From the NCBI GenBank assembly GCA_041306005.1, contig JBFYKJ010000093.1, forward strand, positions 1 to 5,231: a DNA stretch of 5,231 nucleotides. Direction: 5' to 3'. This document shows, one piece after another, positions 1-5,157 of this stretch (positions are counted from its first letter, which is position 1; each line of letters starts with the position of its first letter). The notes under the pieces were generated by a model, which did no database searches, was not told where the DNA came from, and saw only the letters and a list, made by a program, of their open reading frames with translations. Origin of the DNA: JBFYKJ01 sp041306005 (GTDB taxonomy: Archaea > Altiarchaeota > Altiarchaeia > JAFGQM01). Position numbers and translations under genes: made by a program.

Positions 1-903
1 TGCCCCGGCCTTCAGGGACCCGCCTGCCGAGAGCTCAAGCTTCGCCGCCAGGGAGTCGCCGAGGCCCCGGCCTATCGCGTAGTACACGTCCTCGCCCAAG
101 TAGTCGGACTCGTCGACGTAGTATGCTGCCGCGTCCGGCGCGCCGCCAATGAGCGCGGCCTGGGCTATCGCATCATCAAGGGTGCCGAGGTAGTCCACGA
201 GGCCTAACGGGAGAGCCTCGGAGCCCAGGAATATGCCGGACTCGCGCACCGCCGACACCTGCTCATCCGCCAGGCCGCGGTTGGCGATTATGACATTGAG
301 GAATTCCTCGTGCACCTTGTCGACCATCTCCTGCAGGCGCGTTTTTTCCTTTTCGGTCATGAACCTGTATGGCGAGCCTATGTCCTTGAACTCGCCGGAC
401 TTTATCACTGTCGTGTTTATGCCAAGCTTGTCCTCAAAGAGGTTCTTGTAGATCGTGTACTCGGAGACCACGCCTATGCTGCCGACGAGCGAGTCCTCAT
501 CGGCGTATATCGCGTCGGCGAAGCTGGCCGCATAATACGCCCCGGATGCGCCCATGTTGGCTATGTAGGCTATGACGGGCTTCGCATCCGCCAGCTTCGA
601 GACCGCACGGCCGATCTCCTTGCTCTCTATGACGCCGCCGCCCTCGGAGTCTATCCGCAGGACCACGGCCACGACAGATGCGTCCTCTGCAAGGCCCTCC
701 AACAGCTCCTTCATCGCCCGGGAGCCGACCGACGCGCCGGTTATGCCATACCCGCCCGTTATCTCGCCCTCGAGGTCGACGACTGCCACGCTATGCGACC
801 CTAGGAAGTCGCCGCCGCCGAACAGCAGTATGAGCACCGCTGCGCCTATAAGCACGAACAGGAACACGCCGAGGACGATTATCGCCTTTTGGAGGGCGTT
901 CAT
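1..903 (-). CDS. sppA: Signal peptide peptidase SppA, S49 family serine protease (3' end cut by window edge)
   Basis: Membrane-anchored serine protease expected to cleave signal peptides left in the membrane after secretion. The 301 codons visible start at ATG (903) and stay open to position 1, so the C-terminus is missing. Residues about 5-28 form one hydrophobic helix (AIIVLGVFLFVLIGA and on), a signal anchor that would place the protease domain outside the cytoplasm. The domain follows: a beta strand VAVVDLEGEI (39-48), then the nucleophile motif GASGAYYAA with Ser120, then SLVGSIGVVSEY (138-149). The catalytic Lys of the Ser/Lys dyad is Lys168 or Lys173 in IKSGEFKDIGSPYRF (167-181); I cannot decide which without an alignment. 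All hallmarks of an active S49 enzyme are present, in the single-domain archaeal/Bacillus size class rather than the double-length E. coli form. It lies 61 bases behind rps3ae on the same strand, with no promoter or Shine-Dalgarno sequence seen between, so co-transcription is inferred. The upstream frame is open, but no better start codon is seen. Confidence 0.93.
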   Translation of the reverse strand, partial: MNALQKAIIVLGVFLFVLIGAAVLILLFGGGDFLGSHSVAVVDLEGEITGGYGITGASVGSRAMKELLEGLAEDASVVAVVLRIDSEGGGVIESKEIGRAVSKLADAKPVIAYIANMGASGAYYAASFADAIYADEDSLVGSIGVVSEYTIYKNLFEDKLGINTTVIKSGEFKDIGSPYRFMTEKEKTRLQEMVDKVHEEFLNVIIANRGLADEQVSAVRESGIFLGSEALPLGLVDYLGTLDDAIAQAALIGGAPDAAAYYVDESDYLGEDVYYAIGRGLGDSLAAKLELSAGGSLKAGA

Positions 904-964
904 ATTGATTGCGGTGCCGCACGGGGTTGCGAACGTGAGCCGGGCGCAGTTTGCCAAAACAGGC

Positions 965-1576
965 TTACGAGAGCAGCTCGAACTTCCTGACCTCTATCCT
1001 GCCCATCGGGACTATCTTCTTCCCGCGGTTGAACACCTGGGACCCCAGTTTCCCAAACACCACTTCCTGCACCAGGTGCGGGTACTCCATCCGGCCGGCG
1101 CTCGAGGTTATGGACTCGCGGGCAAGAAGCCTCAATGCCTTCTTCTGCTCCGAGTGCGCCTTGCCCTTGGTGAACAGGATTATCTTGAAGCGCACATTCT
1201 TGCCGTCCTGCGTTTCGGCCGAGAAGACGTCCTCTATTATGTCTATGCCCGGGGTCGTCTGGGAGCTGAGGTATGCCCTTGACAACTCGACCTCCTTCAC
1301 TAAGGTGACCGCGTTGAACCCCTGAGTGCCGAGTATCTTGAGCCGGACTTTGACATGGTGCTGGTTGGAGTTCACGAGCTTGCTGAGCGTGGTCTCGACT
1401 ATCCTGCCCTCAAGGTCCTTCGCCTCGTTGGCGAATATCGGGCCTATCGGCGTGTTGTTGAAGATGTCCGGGGCTATCACCTCGAACTTCTTCTTCGCCT
1501 TCCACTTGTCAAGGACCTTCTTAGCAGGTTTCGCCATTTTACCGTCTTTAGAGCGAGCCTTCACGAGGTGCCGCAT
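965..1576 (-). CDS. rps3ae: Small-subunit ribosomal protein S3Ae (eS1)
   Basis: Structural protein of the archaeal 30S subunit, family S3Ae/eS1, absent from bacteria. The 203-residue product has the family's landmarks: a basic N-terminus with KKFEVIAPDIFNN (29-41), the TLSKLVNSNQHHVKVRLKI segment (63-81), and the C-terminal run LVQEVVFGKLGSQ then KKIVPMGRIEVRKFELL. Length is normal. Two starts are possible. ATG at 1576 gives the extended N-terminus MRHLVKARSKDGK, while ATG at 1537 gives MAKPAKKVLDKWK (190 residues). Neither has a clear Shine-Dalgarno sequence. The 1576 start fits a short leader from the TATA box at 1616-1623, and from memory some archaeal homologues carry a similar basic KARS-containing extension, so I prefer it weakly. 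The gene starts 104 bases beyond the serS stop, appears to have its own promoter, and is followed by sppA. It is a classic neighbour of rps15 and pcc1 in archaea; here serS lies between. Confidence 0.95.
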   Translation of the reverse strand: MRHLVKARSKDGKMAKPAKKVLDKWKAKKKFEVIAPDIFNNTPIGPIFANEAKDLEGRIVETTLSKLVNSNQHHVKVRLKILGTQGFNAVTLVKEVELSRAYLSSQTTPGIDIIEDVFSAETQDGKNVRFKIILFTKGKAHSEQKKALRLLARESITSSAGRMEYPHLVQEVVFGKLGSQVFNRGKKIVPMGRIEVRKFELLS

Positions 1577-1615
1577 GCGCGGCCCTTTCGTTCGAGCCCT
1601 ATGTTTGCCTCTTAT

Positions 1616-1623
1616 TATTTAAA
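1616..1623 (-). promoter_or_regulatory. Candidate archaeal TATA box for rps3ae
   Basis: Read on the minus strand the site is TTTAAATA, close to the archaeal TATA consensus, in an AT-rich island inside otherwise GC-rich DNA. Transcription would begin about 25 bases downstream, near 1592-1597, leaving a leader of roughly 16-20 bases to the ATG at 1576 or about 55-60 to the ATG at 1537. The purine/A-rich sequence GTAAAATGA just upstream could serve as a BRE. It implies that rps3ae-sppA can be transcribed separately from serS. Confidence 0.55.
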
Positions 1624-1656
1624 AATCATTTTACGCCGCCCGCCTTGCAGAAGGCG
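1621..1656 (-). terminator. Possible terminator behind serS (hairpin plus T-tract)
   Basis: Downstream of serS on the minus strand there is a perfect 6-bp hairpin, CGCCTT / AAGGCG with a 4-base loop (1641-1656), followed about 15 bases later by five T residues (1621-1625). Archaeal termination depends mainly on T-tracts, so the T5 is the relevant part and the hairpin may be incidental. The tract abuts and overlaps the rps3ae TATA box, so the T-rich bases may belong to the promoter instead. Support is modest. Confidence 0.3.
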
Positions 1657-1680
1657 CCGTTTTAGCCGCCCCGGACCGGC

Positions 1681-2976
1681 TCATTTGCCCTGCGCAGCGG
1701 CCTTCCTCGGCTTTATCTTATCAAAGCCCGCGTACGGCCTAAGCGCCTTTGGCACGTCTATCGAGCCGTCCTCGTTCTGGTAGTTCTCGATTATCGCGAC
1801 AAGCGTCCTGCCTATCGCGCATGCCGTGGAGTTCAGCGTGTGGAGGACTTCGGGCTTGTCGCCCGGGCTCTCCCTGCACCTTATCTTGAGCCTCCTTGCC
1901 TGGTAGTCGGTGCAGTTAGAACATGAGACCACTTCCCGGTAATTTCCCTGCCCCGGGAACCACGCCTCTATGTCATACTTCTTCGCCGCGACGACGCCCA
2001 TCTCACCGCTGCATATGTTCACGACGCGGTAGGGTATCTCAAGCCCCTTGTATATCTCCTCCGCAGTCTGCAGCAGGAACTCATGCTCCTTTGGGGAGTC
2101 CTCGGGCTTTGTGAACAGGAACATCTCGACCTTGTCAAACTGGTGCACGCGGAAGATGCCCTTCGTGTCGCGCCCGTGGGAGCCGGCTTCGGTCCTGAAG
2201 CAGGACGAGAAGCCGCAGTATCTTAATGGCAGGTCCTTGTTCTCCAGTATCTCGTCCATGTGCAGGCCGGCAAGAGCCTGCTCGCTCGTCCCGACAAGGT
2301 AGAGCTTCTCGCCCTCTATCTTATAGATGTCATTTCGCCCCGCCGGCAGGAAACCCGCGCCTTCCATGACCTCCTCCCTGATGAGGGCCGGCGTGACGAA
2401 CGGCTTGAAGCCCCGCTTTATCAGGGTATTGATGACGTATTGTATGAGCGCGAACTCCAGCTGCACCGCCTCGTTCTTCAGGTAGTAAAATCTCGCGCCG
2501 CTCACCTTGGCCGCCCTCTCTATATCTATTAAGTCGCACATGTCGCCGAGCTCTATGTGGTCGCGAGGGGTGAAAGGCAGCTGCTTTGGCTTGCCCACGA
2601 TCTTTAGTATCTCGTTTTCTTCCTCGGTTGCGCCCTTTGGGACGGATTCGTGCAGTATGTTCGGCAGCTCCAGCATGAGGGCATCCGCCTCCGCCTTCGC
2701 GGCATCGGCTTCAGCCTCTGCCGCCTTTATCCTCTCGGGTATCTCCTTCATGCTCTTTATCTTGGCTGAAGCGTCCTTCCCCGCCTTCTTCAAATCGGCT
2801 ATCTCGGCGGTGACCGCGTTCCTCTCGCACTTCAGTTTTTCAGCCTGCTGGAGGGATTCTCTCCACCGCTTGTCAAGCGAGGCTATCTTATGGACTATTG
2901 AGGTATCCATGCCCCGCTTCTCAAGGTCCCGGACAACAACGTCCGGAGCCTCCCGGATTATCCGTATGTCGATCAT
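1681..2976 (-). CDS. serS: Seryl-tRNA synthetase, bacterial/eukaryotic type
   Basis: Charges tRNA-Ser (and tRNA-Sec where present) with serine in two ATP-dependent steps in the cytoplasm. The 431-residue product is full length. Residues 1-105 form the N-terminal tRNA-binding arm: MIDIRIIREAPDVV, then a long Lys/Glu/Ala-rich antiparallel coiled coil (about 30-105). The class II catalytic domain follows: motif 1 with its proline in KPFVTPALI (191-199), the serine-binding TSE loop (230-232), motif 2 from CFRTEAGSHGRDTKG to RVHQFDKVE (259-284), SCSNCTDYQARR (351-362), and motif 3 with the ATP-binding Arg390 in AIGRTLVAIIENYQ. This is the common SerRS, not the zinc-dependent form of some methanogens. 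The start is ATG at 2976, with GAGG about eight bases upstream as a plausible ribosome-binding site. It lies 45 bases behind the small Pcc1-like ORF and shows no TATA box of its own, so read-through from rps15 is likely. Confidence 0.98.
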   Translation of the reverse strand: MIDIRIIREAPDVVVRDLEKRGMDTSIVHKIASLDKRWRESLQQAEKLKCERNAVTAEIADLKKAGKDASAKIKSMKEIPERIKAAEAEADAAKAEADALMLELPNILHESVPKGATEEENEILKIVGKPKQLPFTPRDHIELGDMCDLIDIERAAKVSGARFYYLKNEAVQLEFALIQYVINTLIKRGFKPFVTPALIREEVMEGAGFLPAGRNDIYKIEGEKLYLVGTSEQALAGLHMDEILENKDLPLRYCGFSSCFRTEAGSHGRDTKGIFRVHQFDKVEMFLFTKPEDSPKEHEFLLQTAEEIYKGLEIPYRVVNICSGEMGVVAAKKYDIEAWFPGQGNYREVVSCSNCTDYQARRLKIRCRESPGDKPEVLHTLNSTACAIGRTLVAIIENYQNEDGSIDVPKALRPYAGFDKIKPRKAAAQGK

Positions 2977-3021
2977 CTTGCAGCCTCAGCCGATAGTTGA
3001 AAACGCAAATGCCTGAAAAGC

Positions 3022-3144
3022 TTATCCCTTATCCTTAAGTGAAACCAGATAAGAATCGACGTCTGCGATGACGGCGTCTATCCCGCCCTCGAAGGTCCTG
3101 GCCTTCCCTCCGACATCGACCCTTACGCTCACGTGCTTTATCAT
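3022..3144 (-). CDS. 40-residue ORF resembling the C-terminal half of KEOPS subunit Pcc1
   Basis: ATG at 3144 to TAA at 3022 encodes MIKHVSVRVDVGGKART, then a middle segment, ending IADVDSYLVSLKDKG. Codon choice (AGG, ATA, GC-rich third positions) matches its neighbours, so it looks coding. Archaeal Pcc1, the roughly 80-residue dimerising subunit of the KEOPS complex that makes t6A on tRNA, ends in a strand, a turn GK, a strand, then a helix with a conserved NSYLR. The match here is GGKARTF, then DAVIADVDSYL. The position between rps15 and rps3ae is where archaea often carry pcc1, which strengthens the call. The first strand and helix of Pcc1 have no room: only 50 bases separate it from rps15, and no in-frame start lies further up. 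It may be a decayed pcc1, a miniature version, or an unrelated small protein. The GGGG stretch about ten bases upstream of the ATG is a weak ribosome-binding site. Confidence 0.5.
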   Translation of the reverse strand: MIKHVSVRVDVGGKARTFEGGIDAVIADVDSYLVSLKDKG

Positions 3145-3168
3145 GCCGTCTGCCCCCGGCCCCGTTGC

Positions 3169-3195
3169 AGGGCCCGGGCGTTGGCACCGGGCCCT
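3169..3195 (-). other. Strong GC hairpin directly behind the rps15 stop codon
   Basis: AGGGCCCGG (3169-3177) and CCGGGCCCT (3187-3195) are perfect reverse complements over 9 bp around a 9-base loop. The arm nearest rps15 includes the last base of its TAA stop. No T-tract follows on the minus strand, so it is not a standard terminator. It lies in the 50-base gap before the Pcc1-like ORF. In the mRNA it could shield the rps15 3' end after processing or lower translation of the ORF behind it; both are inference. Confidence 0.5.
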
Positions 3196-3650
3196 TACCT
3201 TAGCAAGAGCTCGATGTTCTTCGCGTCGTAGTAGTAGTTCGACGGCAACATCTTCTTTGCCTTGTAGTACCTGATGAGCCTCTTTATCTTGGACTCTGCC
3301 AGCTGCATGCCGCGCCGGTTGCTGTCGTCGTTCTTGTTCTTCTCCAGGTGCTTCCTCAGCTTGAGCGCCTGCTTGAGGAGATTGGACATCGCCTCCGGCA
3401 GCGCCGGGAGAAGCTCCTTCTCCTTGAGTATCTGCGTTATAGTCTTCTTTGTTATCGCCTTCACGTCCGGGACGCCGTATTGGTCCCTAAGGGCCACGCC
3501 TATCTCGGAGGCCCTCTTGCCGGCCTTGGCCATGTCGACTATGAGCTTCACTATCTCGTCGTTGTCGTACTCCAGCCACTTGTCGCTGCCTGACGCGATC
3601 GGCTTCTTGCTGCTGCTCTTGCCCTTCTTCCTTGCGTGCATTCGTGCCAT
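3195..3650 (-). CDS. rps15: Small-subunit ribosomal protein S15 (uS15), archaeal form
   Basis: Binds the central domain of 16S rRNA early in 30S assembly. The 151-residue length is typical of archaeal/eukaryotic uS15 and much longer than the bacterial protein of about 89 residues. The basic N-terminus MARMHARKKGKSSSKKP is characteristic. An N-terminal helical extension follows (DKWLEYDNDEIVKLIVDMAK, ASEIGVALRDQYGVPDVK, about 22-65), then the S15 core: KQALKLRKHLEKNKND (about 92-107), SNRRGMQLAESKIKRLIRYYKA (about 110-131) and the C-terminal NYYYDAKNIELLLR. The start at ATG 3650 keeps the MARMHAR signature; the alternative Met4 is less likely. No Shine-Dalgarno sequence is visible: an A-tract directly precedes the ATG. 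It is the first gene of the minus-strand block. About 150 bases of GC-rich, self-complementary DNA separate it from the nearest candidate TATA box, implying a long leader. Confidence 0.97.
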   Translation of the reverse strand: MARMHARKKGKSSSKKPIASGSDKWLEYDNDEIVKLIVDMAKAGKRASEIGVALRDQYGVPDVKAITKKTITQILKEKELLPALPEAMSNLLKQALKLRKHLEKNKNDDSNRRGMQLAESKIKRLIRYYKAKKMLPSNYYYDAKNIELLLR

Positions 3651-3734
3651 TTTTTTGGTCTTGAGTCTTCAGTTCTGGGTCTTGTTTGTGTCCGGTGAGG
3701 GCCGCAAACTGCGAACCTTGTGACTGCAGACTGC

Positions 3735-3806
3735 TTCTCGGGCAACAGAGGCGACACAGTCGCCGCTCGGGCGCAAGTTAGTCTTTCGACCGGCTTGCCC
3801 TGAGAA
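3735..3806 (-). promoter_or_regulatory. Candidate structured 5' leader of rps15 (possible three-way junction)
   Basis: TTCTCGGGCAA (3735-3745) pairs with TTGCCC-T-GAGAA (3795-3806) over 11 bp with a single bulged base at 3801. Inside, GGCGAC-ACA-GTCGCC (3750-3764) is a perfect 6-bp hairpin. The remaining inner segment (3765-3794) can form only a weak third arm (GTC/GAC at 3781-3790). If rps15 is transcribed from the TATA box at 3831-3840, this fold would sit at the very 5' end of its mRNA, about 85 bases before the ATG. Bacterial S15 represses itself through leader folds that mimic its rRNA site; applying that to this archaeon is inference. Confidence 0.4.
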
Positions 3807-3830
3807 ATACGATGATATTAGAGGGAAACC

Positions 3831-3840
3831 GGATAAAAAG
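3831..3840 (-). promoter_or_regulatory. Candidate TATA box for the rps15 transcript
   Basis: The minus strand reads CTTTTTATCC, a T/A island in GC-rich surroundings that loosely fits an archaeal TATA box. The expected start about 25 bases downstream (3808-3812) would fall right at the base of the stem structure and give a leader of about 160 bases. A second AT-rich stretch, CTAATATCATC (3811-3821), is an alternative box but would start transcription inside the outer stem. No better candidate lies closer to the gene. Confidence 0.35.
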
Positions 3841-3907
3841 GCTGCACCGCACCTAAGGTTCAGCCAGTACGCCAAGCGCCCCAAGGGAGGGGGTCAGGAG
3901 TAACTTA

Positions 3908-3940
3908 GAACTGGGGGGAACCGTAGGTTCCCCGCGGTTC
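3908..3940. promoter_or_regulatory. 33-bp near-perfect dyad upstream of argJ, candidate operator
   Basis: The core GGGGAACC-GTA-GGTTCCCC (3915-3933) is a perfect inverted repeat. Symmetry about position 3924 continues outward through G3913/C3935 to GAAC (3908-3911) and GTTC (3937-3940), leaving mismatches only at 3912/3936 and 3914/3934. The two GGTTC copies at 3926 and 3936 start exactly 10 bp apart, one helical turn. The dyad ends directly at the candidate argJ BRE/TATA, as expected for a regulator-binding site. Neither flanking gene ends here, so a gene terminator is unlikely, though the end of an unrecognised plus-strand RNA (T5 at 3949-3953) cannot be excluded. Confidence 0.5.
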
Positions 3941-3953
3941 AGAAACTATTTTT
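3941..3953 (+). promoter_or_regulatory. Candidate BRE/TATA promoter of argJ
   Basis: The sequence AGAAACTATTTTT combines an A-rich BRE-like part with a T/A-rich box (CTATTTTT, 3946-3953). The box centre is about 27 bases before the GTG start of argJ, so the predicted transcription start coincides with the start codon. That suggests a leaderless mRNA and would explain why no Shine-Dalgarno sequence precedes argJ. The match to the TATA consensus is only moderate. Confidence 0.42.
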
Positions 3954-3976
3954 GTCAGGGCGCCGAAAAACTAACC

Positions 3977-5110
3977 GTGAAAAAACTCGAGGGCGGGTTT
4001 GACAACCTGGGCATCCGGACCGCCGGCCTGAAAGATGGCAAGTACGGCCTTGCGATGATAGTATTTGACAAAGTGTGCAAGGCGGACGGGGTTTACACTA
4101 CAAACAAGATGTGCGCCGCGCCGGTCAAGGTCACGAGGGGCAGGATAAAGAACGGCGTTCAGGCGATAGTCGCGAATTCCGGCAACGCCAACTGCTCCAC
4201 CGGCGAGAGAGGCCTGGAGGACGCGGAGGCGATGTGCGCGGAGGCGGCAAAGAGGCTGGGCATCGACGGGAAGAACGTCGTGGTGTCTTCTACCGGCATA
4301 ATCGGCAGGTACATTGACATCGAGCTCGTCAGGAGGCTGATAGGCGAGGCGGCGAAGAGGCTGGGCAAGAACTGCGGGGACGCGGCCCGTGCGATAATGA
4401 CGACCGACACGAAACCGAAGGAGCTGTGCATGGACTTCGGCAGTTTTAAAATCGCGGGGATATCGAAAGGCGCCGGGATGATACACCCCAACATGGCCAC
4501 CATGCTCTGCTTCATAGCGACCGACGCGGCATTCGGGGACGGCGACCTGAAGGCCGCCGCGGACGCGAGCTTCAACATGATGTCGATAGACAACGACATG
4601 AGCACGAACGATACCGTCTTGCTGGTGTCGACAGAAGGGAAGAAGATTTCCGGCTTCAGGGAAGCGCTCACGGAGTTCTGCCAGGAGATGGCAAGGATGA
4701 TGGTGGCCGACGGCGAGGGCGTGACCAAGGTCATAGAGATAGAGGTCAGGGGGGCGAAGAGCACCTCCGACGCACGCAAGGCGGCGCGCGCGATAGCGGA
4801 CTCGTGCCTGACAAAGACGGCCGTGTTCGGCAACAACCCGAACTGGGGCAGGGTCGCGGCGGCGGCGGGCTACTCTGGCGCGGAGCTGGACGAGAGGAAG
4901 ATGAAGATATGGTACGAGGTCGCGGGCAAGAGGACCCTGCTCTACGACGGGTTTGCAAAAGAGTTCGACAAGCCCGCGCTGGGAGATGAGATGAAGAAGG
5001 CGAAGGGCATCGGGATAATAGTCGACCTCGGGCTCGGCGGCGGCTCCGCCAAAGCCTGGTCGGGGGACTTTTCCTTCGACTACGTCAAAATAAACGCTGA
5101 GTATAACTGA
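3977..5110 (+). CDS. argJ: Glutamate N-acetyltransferase / ornithine acetyltransferase ArgJ
   Basis: Transfers the acetyl group from N2-acetylornithine to glutamate, yielding ornithine and N-acetylglutamate: the recycling step of cyclic arginine biosynthesis in the cytoplasm. The 377-residue product starts at GTG (VKKLEGGFDNLGIRTAG) and is close to family length. ArgJ is made as one chain that cuts itself before a threonine. That site is intact: KGAGMIHPNMATML, with cleavage predicted between Ala174 and Thr175, the new N-terminal nucleophile. The oxyanion-hole segment STGIIG (105-110, Thr106/Gly107), SGNANCSTGERGLEDA (68-83), NNPNWGRVAAAAGYSG (286-301) and the C-terminal DYVKINAEYN are all conserved. 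Whether it also uses acetyl-CoA (bifunctional type) cannot be told from sequence by eye. Nine cysteines are spread through the chain, with no metal-site spacing that I recognise. argB begins 47 bases downstream, so the two probably form an arginine operon. No Shine-Dalgarno sequence is seen. Confidence 0.97.
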   Translation: MKKLEGGFDNLGIRTAGLKDGKYGLAMIVFDKVCKADGVYTTNKMCAAPVKVTRGRIKNGVQAIVANSGNANCSTGERGLEDAEAMCAEAAKRLGIDGKNVVVSSTGIIGRYIDIELVRRLIGEAAKRLGKNCGDAARAIMTTDTKPKELCMDFGSFKIAGISKGAGMIHPNMATMLCFIATDAAFGDGDLKAAADASFNMMSIDNDMSTNDTVLLVSTEGKKISGFREALTEFCQEMARMMVADGEGVTKVIEIEVRGAKSTSDARKAARAIADSCLTKTAVFGNNPNWGRVAAAAGYSGAELDERKMKIWYEVAGKRTLLYDGFAKEFDKPALGDEMKKAKGIGIIVDLGLGGGSAKAWSGDFSFDYVKINAEYN

Positions 5111-5157
5111 ATTGGTTTGCTTAGAATAACAAAATAAGTAAATAACACAAAAAGACA

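Larger units (their letters stand above)
3651..3976. other. Divergent intergenic region between rps15 and argJ
   Basis: These 326 bases contain no convincing gene. The one sizeable minus-strand frame here (3669-3884, 71 codons) has no family resemblance I recognise. The region contains an rps15-side stem structure (3735-3806), a candidate rps15 TATA box (3831-3840), a dyad (3908-3940) and a candidate argJ promoter (3941-3953). GGTTC or its complement GAACC recurs at 3713-3717, 3857-3861, 3918-3922, 3926-3930 and 3936-3940. A short tandem GACTGCA/GACTGC lies at 3722-3734. No tRNA T-arm or other known RNA signature was found on either strand. Confidence 0.7.

Noticed and set aside
310..1282. 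Plus-strand frames opposite sppA and rps3ae (for example 310-804 and 572-1282)
   Set aside because: They lie entirely on the complementary strand of genes with clear catalytic or ribosomal signatures, and their products show no domain.
2330..2539. 69-codon minus-strand frame overlapping serS
   Set aside because: It is an out-of-frame reading of serS; the serS frame is intact across the region with motif 1 and the following loop conserved, so there is no frameshift.
3750..3840. Resemblance to RNase P RNA (ACAGTCGCCGCT near 3757, GAGGGAAACCGG near 3821)
   Set aside because: The first string recalls the start of bacterial rnpB, but the universally conserved P4 segments are absent or mismatched, and the order and spacing do not fit an archaeal RNase P RNA.
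3669..3884. 71-codon minus-strand frame upstream of rps15
   Set aside because: No recognisable family, no ribosome-binding site, and it covers the candidate promoter and stem structure. Its length is expected by chance in GC-rich DNA.
3850..3945. Possible tRNA or C/D-box RNA in the GGTTC-containing stretch
   Set aside because: No T-arm with matching 5-bp stem, no anticodon arm or acceptor stem could be drawn, and no proper C (RTGATGA) and D (CTGA) box pair with suitable spacing was found.
4159..4836. 225-codon minus-strand frame inside argJ
   Set aside because: Antisense shadow of a well-conserved gene; Ser/Ala/Pro-rich product without motifs.
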